DNA from: an uncultured Mucilaginibacter sp.
GTDB taxonomy: Bacteria; Bacteroidota; Bacteroidia; Sphingobacteriales; Sphingobacteriaceae
Direction: 5' to 3'
Assembly (NCBI GenBank): GCA_903864275.1
Contig: CAIPFE010000006.1
Coordinates: forward strand, 1 to 38,432
Length of the DNA: 38,432 nucleotides
Shown: piece by piece, positions 1-8,765 of the stretch
Numbering within the stretch: position 1 is the stretch's first letter
How the letters are laid out: each line of letters begins with the position of its first letter
Program-made: the position numbers and the translations under genes
Notes under the pieces: generated by a model
Told to the model about the DNA's origin: nothing
The model's input: only the letters and a program-made list of their open reading frames with translations
The model's database searches: none

Positions 1-136
1 GGACGTGGTTAATTGTTTTGAAATTGACTTGTTCTTCATTATCATAGGTGATTATGTGGCGGGGACATGCCAGCATCTTCACAATGATAACGAGAAAATT
101 AAGATATTGTGGTGTCTATATGCGGACAGTCATTAA

Positions 137-553
137 ATATTTTACACTTATTTGGACATTAAAAATGCACTTGTAGACAACGAAGGCACCAAAGCCGAAA
201 TTAAAGCAAATGAACTATATGACCTATTAGCGTCAGAACCTGCCAAAGGCCTAAACCCCGACCAAAGCAAACTCGTCGCCACTTATCTTGAACCGTTGCT
301 TATTAATAGTCGCCACATGGCTAAAACAACTTTTGTAGACGAGCAAAGGCCTTATTTCGCCAAGCTTTCAACCGCGATGTTTGAACTGCTAAAAGGGCTG
401 AAAATAAATACCACGACCATCTATCAGCAATATTGTTCCGCAAATAACCTTTACTGGCTGAGTGATTCCCCAACCATCACAAATCCTTACTATTACAGCA
501 AGGACATGGTTTCCGTTGGTAAAATAACGGCAAAGTTGGTGCCTGTGAAGTGA
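137..553 (+). pseudogene. DUF3347-domain protein, 5'-truncated remnant
   Basis: The frame is open from just after a TAA at 134-136 to the TGA at 551-553. Its sequence reads like the DUF3347 domain: a start resembling YLDIKNALVDNEG, a central helix pair (HMAKTTFVDEQRPYFAKLS), then YQQYCSANNLYWLSD and ITNPYYYSKDM near the end. In this family the domain is preceded by an export signal, or it forms the C-terminus of a metal-efflux adaptor protein. Neither is visible here: the only initiator-like codon is TTG at 152, already inside the domain, and no signal peptide can be made from the upstream bases. I infer a truncated or decayed copy. It could still be a short cytoplasmic protein started at 152. 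DUF3347 proteins often sit near copper/heavy-metal genes; the copper ATPase in this window is 17 kb away, so no link is claimed. Confidence 0.6.
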
Positions 554-561
554 CTGGAGGC

Positions 562-649
562 TGGAGATTAGAGGTTAGGAAAGCGCTTTTTCTAATCTCT
601 AATCACTGGTCTCTAATCTCTAATTAACTAATCTCCAATCACTAATCCC
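562..649. repeat. TAATCTC-type intergenic repeat array, copy 1
   Basis: Short degenerate units built on TAATCTC/GAGATTAG fill the gap between two convergent gene ends. Arms TGGAGATTAG (562-571) and CTAATCTCCA (628-637) are perfect reverse complements, so a transcript could fold. The right part (624-649) matches the array at 33961-33994 in reverse orientation. It may act as a bidirectional transcription barrier, but there is no T-tract typical of an intrinsic terminator. Confidence 0.7.
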
Positions 650-1425
650 TACCCCCACCACTTCAGCGGGAACTCAATTTCATCAACCGAGCTTACGATC
701 AGGTCGGGCTTGAAGGCGTAATGGCTCAAATCCTCCTTTTTTGCGATGCCTGAAAGTACGAGGATGGTTTTATACCCCATCTGAACGCCGCCCTGGATGT
801 CGGTTTCCATGGTATCACCCACTACGGTTGTTTCGGCAGTTTCCAATCCCAGGAATTTGCGCGCCGAGCGCATCATTACCGGGCTCGGTTTCCCTGTAAC
901 AAATGCTTTCCGGCCCGAAGCTTCTTCAATCATGGCCGTGGTTGCAGCAATGCCTAAATTATTCCAGCCGGGTTTTTTTGGGGACGGGTCCCGGTTGGTG
1001 GTTATAAATTTTGCGCCGCCTAATATCATATCTACCGCGCGCTGTACCATTTCGAGCGTAAAATTTCTGCCCTCGCCCAAAACCACAAATTCGGGGTCGC
1101 TGTCTACCAAAGTGATGCCATTTTCGTGCAAGCTTGTTAACAAACCGCCTTCACCAAGTACATAGGCCGTGCCGCCGGGCCCCTGTGCACCCAGGAACTT
1201 CCCGGTCGCCATTGCGCTGGTGTATATATGTTCTTCGGTGACCTCAATTCCCAGCCGCTTTAATTTACGCACCGCTTCAAGACTGGTGCGCTGGCTGTTA
1301 TTGGTCATAAATGCAAATGGTATCTTGTTTTTAAGTAAGTGTGCAATAAATTTATCGGCGCCTTGTATCATTTGTTCGCCGCTGTAAATAACGCCGTCCA
1401 TATCAATCAAAAGTCCTTGTTTCAT
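649..1425 (-). CDS. HAD-IIA family (NagD-like) phosphatase
   Basis: A predicted cytoplasmic phosphatase of the HAD superfamily, subfamily IIA, whose members (NagD, 4-nitrophenylphosphatase, phosphoglycolate phosphatase) dephosphorylate small sugar phosphates or nucleotides. Visible motifs are motif I LLIDMDGVIY (Asp8 nucleophile, Asp10 acid/base), motif II TNNS (41-44), the lysine segment VTGKPSP, and motif IV GDTMETDI binding Mg2+. The IIA cap domain lies between motifs II and III. At 258 aa it has the normal length. The frame is open farther upstream, but I chose the ATG at 1423-1425 because motif I must be near the N-terminus and a -7 promoter box lies within the upstream extension. The exact substrate cannot be told from sequence. 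The gene is monocistronic and converges on the DUF3347 remnant. Confidence 0.9.
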   Translation of the reverse strand: MKQGLLIDMDGVIYSGEQMIQGADKFIAHLLKNKIPFAFMTNNSQRTSLEAVRKLKRLGIEVTEEHIYTSAMATGKFLGAQGPGGTAYVLGEGGLLTSLHENGITLVDSDPEFVVLGEGRNFTLEMVQRAVDMILGGAKFITTNRDPSPKKPGWNNLGIAATTAMIEEASGRKAFVTGKPSPVMMRSARKFLGLETAETTVVGDTMETDIQGGVQMGYKTILVLSGIAKKEDLSHYAFKPDLIVSSVDEIEFPLKWWG

Positions 1426-1454
1426 ATTATTTTTATTAGTTAATAATTTATCAG

Positions 1455-1475
1455 AACAGCATATTATTTGCTGTT
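1455..1475 (-). promoter_or_regulatory. 5'-UTR hairpin of the HAD phosphatase gene
   Basis: AACAGCA and TGCTGTT (1455-1461 and 1469-1475) are perfect 7-base arms around a 7-base loop. The element lies between the predicted -7 box (1485-1492) and the ATG, near the expected start of the transcript. It could be an operator or a stabilising 5' hairpin. Confidence 0.35.
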
Positions 1476-1484
1476 TGCTTTTAT

Positions 1485-1492
1485 CAAAGATA
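1485..1492 (-). promoter_or_regulatory. Bacteroidota -7 box (TATCTTTG) for the HAD gene
   Basis: On the minus strand the bases read TATCTTTG, an exact match to the Bacteroidota -7 consensus TAnnTTTG, about 60 bases before the ATG at 1425. A TTTC lies roughly at the -33 position instead of the preferred TTTG. No experimental start site is known. Confidence 0.5.
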
Positions 1493-1756
1493 GGCAAACA
1501 GGTCATAATAATGAAAATATATTAACAAATATGATTTATTGTTAATAATTTAACATTAATTAAGCAAATAAATTAAATTATTGTTAATAACTCCCTGGCA
1601 CCGATGGCACGTTTATTAATAAACCGAAGATACATGAACTTGTTAAATCTTTGCAATGATCTGATGCAATAATTCAATAAATTCCCGTGTTCTTCAATTA
1701 TCGACATCAAACGTAAAACTGTTATTATGATTCTGGGTTAACATCGCTTATAAACT
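1493..1756. other. AT-rich divergent intergenic region with repeated TTATTGTTAATAA
   Basis: This gap separates the divergent HAD and VOC genes. The near-palindromic 13-mer TTATTGTTAATAA occurs twice, at 1536-1548 and 1578-1590, 42 bases apart (four helical turns), and a related AGTTAATAATTT occurs near 1437. Evenly phased AT-rich copies suggest a protein-binding or bendable DNA element. No convincing TAnnTTTG promoter for the VOC gene was seen; the closest is a TAAATCTTTG near 1649. No ORF of interest is visible. Confidence 0.4.
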
Positions 1757-2149
1757 ATGAAACAACACATCGCCCACATTGCACTGGTAGTTGAAGATTA
1801 CGACGAAGCCATTCGCTTTTATACCGAAAAACTAAATTTCGATCTCATTGAAGACACCGTTTTAAGCGAGACCAAACGATGGGTACTGGTAAGGCCAAAA
1901 GGCGCAGCGGAATGTTGTTTACTATTAGCAAAAGCCGTTGGCGATGAACAAAAAAGCCGCGCAGGTAACCAAACCGGCGGGCGTGTTTTTCTTTTTTTGT
2001 ACACCGATGACTTTTGGAGGGATTATCATCAAATGCTTGAAAAAGGGATCAATTTTGTTCGGGAGCCAAAGGAAGAAGGATATGGTGCAGTGGCGGTTTT
2101 TGAGGATCTGTATGGTAATTTTTGGGATTTGCTGGAGGCAAAAAAATGA
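1757..2149 (+). CDS. VOC family (glyoxalase/bleomycin-resistance fold) protein
   Basis: A 130-aa single-repeat VOC protein: it opens with HIAHIALVVEDYDEAIRFYTEKLNF, the beta-alpha module with the first metal-ligand His, and closes with VAVFEDLYGNFWDLLEAKK, the usual GNFWDL end of the second module. The middle carries CCLLLAKA and a loop RAGNQTGGRVFLFLYTDDF. Relatives act as metal-dependent lyases, dioxygenases or antibiotic-binding proteins; the acidic DL near the C-terminus replaces the classical terminal metal Glu context, so the activity is uncertain. It starts at an ATG and ends 3 bases before the stop of the convergent DUF488 gene, with no terminator between them. It is not closely similar to the other VOC protein in this window (31231-31620). 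Confidence 0.85.
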   Translation: MKQHIAHIALVVEDYDEAIRFYTEKLNFDLIEDTVLSETKRWVLVRPKGAAECCLLLAKAVGDEQKSRAGNQTGGRVFLFLYTDDFWRDYHQMLEKGINFVREPKEEGYGAVAVFEDLYGNFWDLLEAKK

Positions 2150-2152
2150 TCA

Positions 2153-2521
2153 TCATTTGCTTTTCAGGAGTTCATTTACAAACTCAAGCAAAACCAGCGC
2201 ATGGTTATGCTGTTCATCGTGCGCCGCATAAAGTAACGTTACTTTTTCGTTTTTACTGATCATGTCCAGCAGCTCATTAACCGCCGGGTTTTCCTTTAAT
2301 TCGAGCAGGTAATTTGCTTTAAACTCGTCCCACTTCGCACGGTCACTATCCTGGTGAAACCATTTCCGTAACGCTTCCGATGGCGCAATTGTCTTTAGCC
2401 ATATATCAAGGTGCGCTGCTTCCTTTTTTACTCCACGCGGCCACAAACGGTCAACAAGGATGCGCTTGCCGTCGGATTTATCAGCTGGTTGGTAGATTCG
2501 TTTTATTTGAAGTGCTCCCAT
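2153..2521 (-). CDS. DUF488 domain-containing protein
   Basis: 122 aa with the hallmarks of short DUF488 proteins: IKRIYQPADKSDGKRILVDRLWPRGVKKE at the N-terminus, DIWLKTIAPSEALRKWFHQD in the middle, and VTLLYAAHDEQHNHALVLLEFV near the end. The RILVDRLWPRG and LLYAA(R/H)D signatures are diagnostic of the family. Its biochemical role is not established. The gene starts at an ATG, is separated from the SusD gene by a terminator, and so is probably transcribed from its own promoter; TAACTTTA about 4 bases before the ATG is a weak -7 candidate. It converges on the VOC gene, their stops 3 bases apart. Confidence 0.88.
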   Translation of the reverse strand: MGALQIKRIYQPADKSDGKRILVDRLWPRGVKKEAAHLDIWLKTIAPSEALRKWFHQDSDRAKWDEFKANYLLELKENPAVNELLDMISKNEKVTLLYAAHDEQHNHALVLLEFVNELLKSK

Positions 2522-2556
2522 AAATTAAAGTTATGGTTTATCCTGGAAAGATTTAA

Positions 2557-2589
2557 ACAAAAAACGCCCCTGCATTTCTGCAGGAGCGT
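2557..2589 (-). terminator. Intrinsic terminator after susD
   Basis: On the minus strand an 11-bp stem closes a GAAA tetraloop and runs into a T-rich tract (TTTTTTG, 2557-2563). One stem position is a G.U pair in minus-strand RNA but a C/A mismatch on the plus strand, which fixes the orientation. It ends the FecR-SusC-SusD operon 38 bases past the SusD stop. Confidence 0.85.
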
Positions 2590-2626
2590 AAATCATCACC
2601 CCGGTTAGGGCCTGGTGATCAGTTGT

Positions 2627-4213
2627 TTAATTGGCCACCAAAGGATTTTTATCCCACCACAACCTTGTGCCGCCGTTATCAGCGCCGCCGAGGGCTGTTA
2701 CACCTGTGGCTACACCTTTCGGGTTTGTTGCCAGTTCATCAGACGGGTAAGGCAGCCGTTTTACAAACCCGGCAGTTGTTATGGTACCGCCGCTGTGATT
2801 TACCTTTACAGGGAATATTTTTGGATAACCTGTACGCCTGAAATCAGACCATGCCTCCTGGCCATCGGGATATATGGCTATCCATTTTTGAGTTATTATC
2901 CTTTGCAGGTTTTGTTGAAATGTAGCACCGTTGCTCCAGGCAATGGTGATGTTGTTTAAAGCAGCTATATTGTTGGTAGCGTCAACCGGGTCAACATAAT
3001 TATTCTCGGTGCCCGTTGCATTTGTCAGATAATTTGCCGGCATTGGTACCCCTTTATCCTGGAAAGACATCGTTATTCCCTGTTCATAAAAGGATTGCGC
3101 TGTCCCTGCGCCCATGTTCCAGCCGCGCAGGGCCCCTTCAGCTCTTAAAAAATAGCTTTCAGCCGCCGACATGATCTGCATTGGCGTACCTGCAGATACA
3201 TTGAGTAACGAAAAGTTGATATATACAGGTGTGGTAATATCAAGCCCGCTGCGTATGCCCACATAACCGCCATTATAACCCGATTTAAGGAAATAGGCGC
3301 CTTCGCGCGGATCGCTGTAACCTTCAAGTATTGACTGCATGGTGGCATTCATACTGATGTCCTGGTAGGCGTTGGTGATATTCCATAACGCATTTTGGTA
3401 GGTTAAGCCGTTGGTCATATTTAACAACGCATCATCGCCTACAGCACTTAACAGGCCGTTGGGATCTGCCACAGCCTTTTCTGCCTGCGCCTGTGCTGTT
3501 GCCGGATCCACATAAACTATGCGCATCGCCAGGCGTAGCCTAAGGGTATTGGCAAATTTAAGCCATTGCTTATAGTCGCCGTTATAAAACAGGTCAAAGG
3601 CTTTAAACGGCGTGGCGCCGGGGTAAGTTTTCACATAAGTGCTAAGCACATTTACCGCTGTATCCAACTCCTTGAAAAATTGCGAATAAATGGCCTGCTG
3701 ACTGTCATAAGGCACGTAAAAATTGCCTGTGCCGTATTGCGAGTAAGGAATGGGGCCGTAAATATCAGTGATACGGTGCATAGCCTCCACCTTCAGGATC
3801 AGTGCTATAGCCACAAAATGCTGGTCCTGCGGGCGCGCTTTCTGTTTTACCTGTTTCCAGTTATTCATTATGTGCTGATTACCCAGGTCAAAAGCTTGCG
3901 AGTTCCAATCATAGCGCATAAAATAATTGGCGTTGTTCGGGCCAAATCCGTAATCAGGCGAAGCCATATAACCCGAAAAGATGTCTGCATTCAGGTTTTG
4001 CTGTATCTGGTATATATAATCTACCGGGCTTGCGATGTTTTCCTGCATATCCGGGAGAAACCCACCGATGTTCTGAAGATCACCGGTAGCCTGCGTCTGC
4101 GTTACCTTGCTGGGATCCGTATTAAGGCTCTGGAACTCCTTTGTACATCCGCTCATTATCAACAGGCACGCCGCGCACGCCCATAATGTGTTTTGTTTAA
4201 ATATCGTTTTCAT
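2627..4213 (-). CDS. SusD/RagB-family outer membrane lipoprotein (PF12771 type)
   Basis: A 528-aa surface lipoprotein that would cap the neighbouring SusC channel and bind its ligand. The N-terminus is a lipoprotein signal peptide with the lipobox LIMSGC, so Cys22 is the predicted acylated residue. The mature start KEFQSLNTDPSKVTQ and a phrase such as YFLRAEGALRGWNMG, plus a C-terminal QKWIAIYPDGQEAWSDFRRTGYP, are characteristic of the SusD-like group PF12771. The helical TPR-like scaffold makes up most of the chain. It is encoded 20 bases downstream of SusC in the same orientation and is the last gene of the operon. Ligand identity cannot be inferred; no glycosidase lies within this operon, so a non-glycan ligand (peptide, glycopeptide) is also possible. 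Confidence 0.93.
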   Translation of the reverse strand: MKTIFKQNTLWACAACLLIMSGCTKEFQSLNTDPSKVTQTQATGDLQNIGGFLPDMQENIASPVDYIYQIQQNLNADIFSGYMASPDYGFGPNNANYFMRYDWNSQAFDLGNQHIMNNWKQVKQKARPQDQHFVAIALILKVEAMHRITDIYGPIPYSQYGTGNFYVPYDSQQAIYSQFFKELDTAVNVLSTYVKTYPGATPFKAFDLFYNGDYKQWLKFANTLRLRLAMRIVYVDPATAQAQAEKAVADPNGLLSAVGDDALLNMTNGLTYQNALWNITNAYQDISMNATMQSILEGYSDPREGAYFLKSGYNGGYVGIRSGLDITTPVYINFSLLNVSAGTPMQIMSAAESYFLRAEGALRGWNMGAGTAQSFYEQGITMSFQDKGVPMPANYLTNATGTENNYVDPVDATNNIAALNNITIAWSNGATFQQNLQRIITQKWIAIYPDGQEAWSDFRRTGYPKIFPVKVNHSGGTITTAGFVKRLPYPSDELATNPKGVATGVTALGGADNGGTRLWWDKNPLVAN

Positions 4214-4233
4214 ATATGCTAATATTAATATTG

Positions 4234-7200
4234 TTAAAACCTTGCTGATACATTAAAACCCAATGATCTTACGCTCGGCTGGCCAAATAAGTTTAAGCCC
4301 TGCAAAGTATTGTCAGTCGAAAGCGTTGTTTCCGGGTCATACGGCGCTTTCAGGTAAAAGAAAAACAAATTACGCCCGGTAAAGGCAATACGGATATTGC
4401 TTATTTTATTATTAAACACAGTGCCCGGAATAGTATAGCCTATCGAACCTTCACGCAACCGAATGTTGGTGGCTGAATATAAATACTGGGTCAATGCGCC
4501 TGAACGTCCGCCGGCAATATTATAATAGGTTTGGGCGTCAACACGTGTTCCATTTACTAAAACACCCCCGTTGTCCCGCGCTGTAGCCGATGCCTGCGAA
4601 ACGCCATAGGCATCAAGATAGGCCCCGGTCATATCAACCACTTTCCCGCCAAAACGGCCATCTACTGTAAATGCCAGGTCAAATTGTTTAAACTTAAAGG
4701 AGTTCGTCCAGCCAAGGATGAAATTCGGGTTTGTGTTGCCCGCGTCCACATATTTATTGGCATCGTTAATTAAACTCGGCACGCCGTCAGTTATTACTGG
4801 TTGCCCATTGGCATCCCTTACAAAATCATTCAGGTAAAGTTCCCCGAAAGGTTTGCCAACCCTTGCCTCCAGCTGATAGCTATTTACGGTGTTGGGGAAA
4901 GTAAATATGTTTTGCGGCCCATTTACAGGGTCGGTATATAAGGCAATCACCTTATTCTTATTCATTGAAAAGGTAACTGTAGAATTCCAGGATAAGCCAT
5001 CAGCTAAATTTCCATGATAACCCAGACTCCCTTCAAAACCCTGGTTTTCAACATTTCCACCGTTTACGTATTGACTTTGAAAACCGCCTGAGGAAGAAGT
5101 AGTAGCTATATTAAACAGCTGATTGTAAGAGTTGGTATGGTAATATGTTGCATCAAAACTAATATGGTCATCTGCAAAACGCCATTCTGTACCAATTTCA
5201 AATGAATGCGTTATTTCAGGTTTTAACGTGGCTAGCGGCTTGGTAAGGTTCAAATTAAGGAAACCATTGCTTAATGTATATTGTGCCGGCGTACTAACAA
5301 ACGGCGGGATGCTATTACCGACAACCGTGTACGATGCACGTATCTTGCCAAAATTAACAAAATCAGGCATTTTAAACATGCTGCTCAATACATCGCTCAA
5401 GCCAACTGAGGGGTAAAAGAACGAATCGTGATTGGTATAAGCTAGAGCCGAAGACCAATCGTTACGCGCGGTAACATCTAAAAACAAGTACTTTTTATAA
5501 CCAAAATCGGCACTTGCAAAAAGAGATTGGGTTTGATTTTCGGTTTTATTGGTTTGATTGAACGGATTCCCATTGGAAAGGATCACATTACTTACATTAA
5601 AGTAGTTATCGATGTTACCCAAATGACCGCCGAAACCCAGGGAACTGTTCTGATTGTCCTGGATACTTGCACCCAATGTACCATTAATATTAAAATTGCT
5701 CGATACATCCTTGTTCACATTCAGCAAAAGGTCGCTGTAAACCTGGTTTTGCCCGCTCGATGTATACGCATAGCTGCCGTCCGGACCCGATAAAAGGGTG
5801 GTGCTGCCCGCATAAAGCTTCTGGTCGCTGGTTTGATCGGCCTTATCCACTTTTACGCGGCCCTGCAAATTCAACCAATTGGTGATATCATATTTTGCGG
5901 ACACGGTGGCCAACAAACGGTTCAGGCCCTGTGTATTGGGGTTACGGTATTGTATCCAATATGGGTTTTCCGTAACATCCCCCGAAGGGGCTGTATACGA
6001 TTCGATCCAGTTTGGCAGGTTAATATTTCTCACTGGATCCAGGAACTCATAATTTTTATATTGGTTGAAATCGGTGCCCCTGGGGAACAGGTATACGCTG
6101 GTTAACGGATTAAAATAAGTCCCAGATGTCGCCCTGTCGGTTACATCCTGGAAAATATACGTAGCACTCAGGTCAAGTGTAACTTTATCATCGGCCAGTT
6201 TGGAGGTGTTGCGCCCGGTGATGGTATTTTTATTAAATATATTGCCAGGCTCTATGCCGTCGGCATGCGTATTTGAATAAGAAATAAAAGTTTGATTTTT
6301 TTCGGTCCCGGTACTCAGCGTAAATGAGTTGATAGAAGTAGACCCTGTTTTAAAGAAATCTGCCGGCTGCGAATTTGGAGACCCTCCGCCCTCTTTTGCG
6401 CCATAAGAGTTTAACGACGATTCATCGGTTGCATTTTTATCGCCGCGCGCGTATTCAGTTTGCAATACTGGGGCTTTAACAGCCTTATCAAAGGTAGTAT
6501 TGGTGCCGAATGTGAGTGTGGTTTTGCCGGCTTTACCTTTTTTGGTTGTGATAAGTATCACACCATTTGCGGCTGCACTGCCATACAAGGCCGAAGCTGA
6601 CGCCCCTTTTAATACGCTGATGCTTTCGATATCATCAGGGTTGATATTTGATATACCATCGCCGCCATCATTACCATAAGAGAACACGCCGTTTGGCTGG
6701 GTACTTGTCAATGAATTTAGCGGAATACCATCCACAACATATAAAACGTTGCTGCTTCCATAAATGGATTTGTTACCCCGCAATACCACTTTGGTTGAAC
6801 CGCCTGCGCCGGATGAACTTTGGGTTATTTGCAAGCCCGATACTTTACCGTCAAGGCTGTTTACAAAGCTGGGGTCTTTTGCAACCTCCAGTTCCCGGCC
6901 TGATACAGTTTGCTGATCATAGCTTAATGATGAGGACGATTTGGTTATGCCCAACGCAGTAACAACCACTTCGCTAAGCGCAGTCGCGTTTGTGCTGAGT
7001 ATTATATTGATCGTGCTTTCGGCGCCAACAGTAACTTGTTTGGTGGTATAGCCGATGTAGGAAAACACCAGGATATCACCAGGCGATGCATCAAGGCTAT
7101 AATTACCGTTAGCATCGGTTTGCACCCCACGCGTTGTGCCTTTTATGCTTACCGTTACACCGGGCAGGGTTGTTCCTGTCGAATCCTTTACGGTGCCCTG

Positions 7201-7572
7201 TATTTTTTGCGGCGCCGCAACCTGCAGGTTATCGGTACCGGGCGATACAATCAGTTTGTTTTTAAAAAGGGAAAAATGAAGCCCCGTTTGATCAGTAATT
7301 TCGGCCAGCACTTCTTTTACCGGCAAATTTTTGCAATTGATTGAAACCAATTTCTCTGCCGCGAACTCGTTGCGGTCGTAATGAACATCCAGTCCGGTTT
7401 GCCGGCCTAAACTGGCTAATACCGTTTCTAACGGTTTTTTCACAACATTCATCGTTAATGTTGAGTTTCGCTCATTTACAGTATCTGATGTTACTGGCTG
7501 GGCCATAGCCCCTGCCGAAGCCAGGAGCGAAGCTAAACAGCAGACCTTTAAAAATTGTAAAGTGATTTTCAT
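4234..7572 (-). CDS. SusC/RagA TonB-dependent receptor with N-terminal STN domain
   Basis: A 1112-aa outer membrane importer. After a signal peptide ending at AMAQP come an STN signalling domain (about residues 35-112; TLTMNVVKKPLETVLASLGRQTG), a carboxypeptidase-D-like domain (about 122-200; IQGTVKDSTGTTLPGVTVSIKG and GNYSL), a SusC-type plug (about 205-330; SALSEVVVTALGI, VLRGNKSI, VLYVVDGIPL, SVLKGASASALYGS) and a 22-strand barrel ending in the aromatic SARF. The STN domain is the part that contacts a FecR-type anti-sigma factor in FecA-like signalling, which fits the FecR gene 18 bases upstream. TonB drives transport; a TonB gene lies at 34 kb. No frameshift or missing domain was seen. 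Confidence 0.95.
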   Translation of the reverse strand: MKITLQFLKVCCLASLLASAGAMAQPVTSDTVNERNSTLTMNVVKKPLETVLASLGRQTGLDVHYDRNEFAAEKLVSINCKNLPVKEVLAEITDQTGLHFSLFKNKLIVSPGTDNLQVAAPQKIQGTVKDSTGTTLPGVTVSIKGTTRGVQTDANGNYSLDASPGDILVFSYIGYTTKQVTVGAESTINIILSTNATALSEVVVTALGITKSSSSLSYDQQTVSGRELEVAKDPSFVNSLDGKVSGLQITQSSSGAGGSTKVVLRGNKSIYGSSNVLYVVDGIPLNSLTSTQPNGVFSYGNDGGDGISNINPDDIESISVLKGASASALYGSAAANGVILITTKKGKAGKTTLTFGTNTTFDKAVKAPVLQTEYARGDKNATDESSLNSYGAKEGGGSPNSQPADFFKTGSTSINSFTLSTGTEKNQTFISYSNTHADGIEPGNIFNKNTITGRNTSKLADDKVTLDLSATYIFQDVTDRATSGTYFNPLTSVYLFPRGTDFNQYKNYEFLDPVRNINLPNWIESYTAPSGDVTENPYWIQYRNPNTQGLNRLLATVSAKYDITNWLNLQGRVKVDKADQTSDQKLYAGSTTLLSGPDGSYAYTSSGQNQVYSDLLLNVNKDVSSNFNINGTLGASIQDNQNSSLGFGGHLGNIDNYFNVSNVILSNGNPFNQTNKTENQTQSLFASADFGYKKYLFLDVTARNDWSSALAYTNHDSFFYPSVGLSDVLSSMFKMPDFVNFGKIRASYTVVGNSIPPFVSTPAQYTLSNGFLNLNLTKPLATLKPEITHSFEIGTEWRFADDHISFDATYYHTNSYNQLFNIATTSSSGGFQSQYVNGGNVENQGFEGSLGYHGNLADGLSWNSTVTFSMNKNKVIALYTDPVNGPQNIFTFPNTVNSYQLEARVGKPFGELYLNDFVRDANGQPVITDGVPSLINDANKYVDAGNTNPNFILGWTNSFKFKQFDLAFTVDGRFGGKVVDMTGAYLDAYGVSQASATARDNGGVLVNGTRVDAQTYYNIAGGRSGALTQYLYSATNIRLREGSIGYTIPGTVFNNKISNIRIAFTGRNLFFFYLKAPYDPETTLSTDNTLQGLNLFGQPSVRSLGFNVSARF

Positions 7573-7590
7573 ATTTATTGGATTTGTGAT

Positions 7591-8595
7591 TTAATTAAGT
7601 GCTATTTTATTATTGTCTATGGTGTAGGTAAGCCCTTCTGTCATACAAACTATTTTCAAGACATCGTTAAGCGATTCCTGTTTGAATGTACCGGTATAAC
7701 TCCAGTTGGTATGCGCACTGTGATTTTGAATAACAACATTGAAACGGTTTTCAATAGAATTCACCACTTCGTCCATGGTTGCATCCTGGAATGATAACAC
7801 GCCATCCTTCCATGAAGTGATCGGAATTTCATCCTTAAAATCACTTTTTATTACCCGGCCCGATATCTTATTGAGAACGATCTGCTGGTGAGGCAGCAAT
7901 ATTTTTGAATTGTTTGTTTTCAACGCCGGATGCAAGTCATCAACCCTGATCTTGCCGTGGATCAATGAAATTGACACCTTATGTTCACTGGCATAGCTGC
8001 GGATATTGAACGCGGTACCAAGTGCCGTGGTGACAAATTTGTTGGTGTACACAGTAAACGGGCTCGACTTATCTTTGGCGACTTCAAAAAGCGCCTCCCC
8101 TTCGTCCAGGAAAACCGGGCGCCTATGATCCATAAATTTAACGGGGTACCGCAGCCTGCTTGAGGCATTCAAAGTAACCTGGCTGCCATCGGGAAGTTTT
8201 ATACTCTTCCTGGCGGCTTTGCCGGTTTCCACATAAACCCAGCCTTTGCTGATGTGCTGCGCCGTTGAAGGCTGGGCAGCTAACTCTTTCCTGAGGCTTC
8301 TTTTTAAGTAGAGCGCCCTGATGCCAATAGCGCAGCTTGCAATTATTAAAACGGAGGCGGCTATTTTAAGCCAGCCCATATCGTTCCGCTTAACGGTTAC
8401 GGGCTGAATTTGAATTTTTCCTTCAATCCTGCTCCTTATAATTTGAAGCTGTTTGTCAATAAGATCGTCATTTAACTGCGCCAGGCCCTCGTTTTTAATA
8501 CCCGCGAGCCACTCTTCGATCAGCAATACCTCGCCGGAAGTGCATTGTCCCTGCTGGTACCTTTCAAGAAGCTCTTTGATTTGTTCAATATCCAA
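7591..8595 (-). CDS. FecR-family anti-sigma factor (DUF4974 C-terminus)
   Basis: A 334-aa inner membrane regulator. The N-terminal cytoplasmic part (IEQIKELLERYQQGQCTSGEVLLIEEWL) binds a sigma factor; one transmembrane helix follows at about 75-95 (MGWLKIAASVLIIASCAIG). The periplasmic FecR domain contains KSIKLPDGSQVTLNASSRLRYP and GEALFEVAKDKSSPFTVYT, and DUF4974 closes the chain (SFQDATMDEVVNSIENRF). The start is the TTG at 8593-8595: an in-frame TAA lies 15 bases upstream and no ATG exists before the conserved N-terminus. Normally an ECF sigma gene is immediately upstream; here the upstream gene is a serine hydrolase, and the only matching sigma gene is at 15074-15670. Confidence 0.92.
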   Translation of the reverse strand: MDIEQIKELLERYQQGQCTSGEVLLIEEWLAGIKNEGLAQLNDDLIDKQLQIIRSRIEGKIQIQPVTVKRNDMGWLKIAASVLIIASCAIGIRALYLKRSLRKELAAQPSTAQHISKGWVYVETGKAARKSIKLPDGSQVTLNASSRLRYPVKFMDHRRPVFLDEGEALFEVAKDKSSPFTVYTNKFVTTALGTAFNIRSYASEHKVSISLIHGKIRVDDLHPALKTNNSKILLPHQQIVLNKISGRVIKSDFKDEIPITSWKDGVLSFQDATMDEVVNSIENRFNVVIQNHSAHTNWSYTGTFKQESLNDVLKIVCMTEGLTYTIDNNKIALN

Positions 8596-8765
8596 TTTGC
8601 TGTTTGTTTAATAGGTAGTCGAACAAGTCAGCAACAGGTACTATGCGGATAGGAAAAAATTTATACGACACGTTTTACGATAGCTGTCAAAATTCTCTTT
8701 TGATGAGACATTTTTAGTGCTTTTGACAAGACAAGGGACATCCTGACATCATGTTCAAGATATCC

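Noticed and set aside
1..136. Both strands show open frames at the left edge (a plus frame ending at 134-136 and a minus frame with ATG at 76)
   Set aside because: Each is short, mirrors the other, resembles no family and runs off the edge; too little to call a gene.
797..1165. Long plus-strand frame inside the HAD phosphatase gene
   Set aside because: It is the complement shadow of a gene with all HAD motifs; composition and lack of any start signal argue against it.
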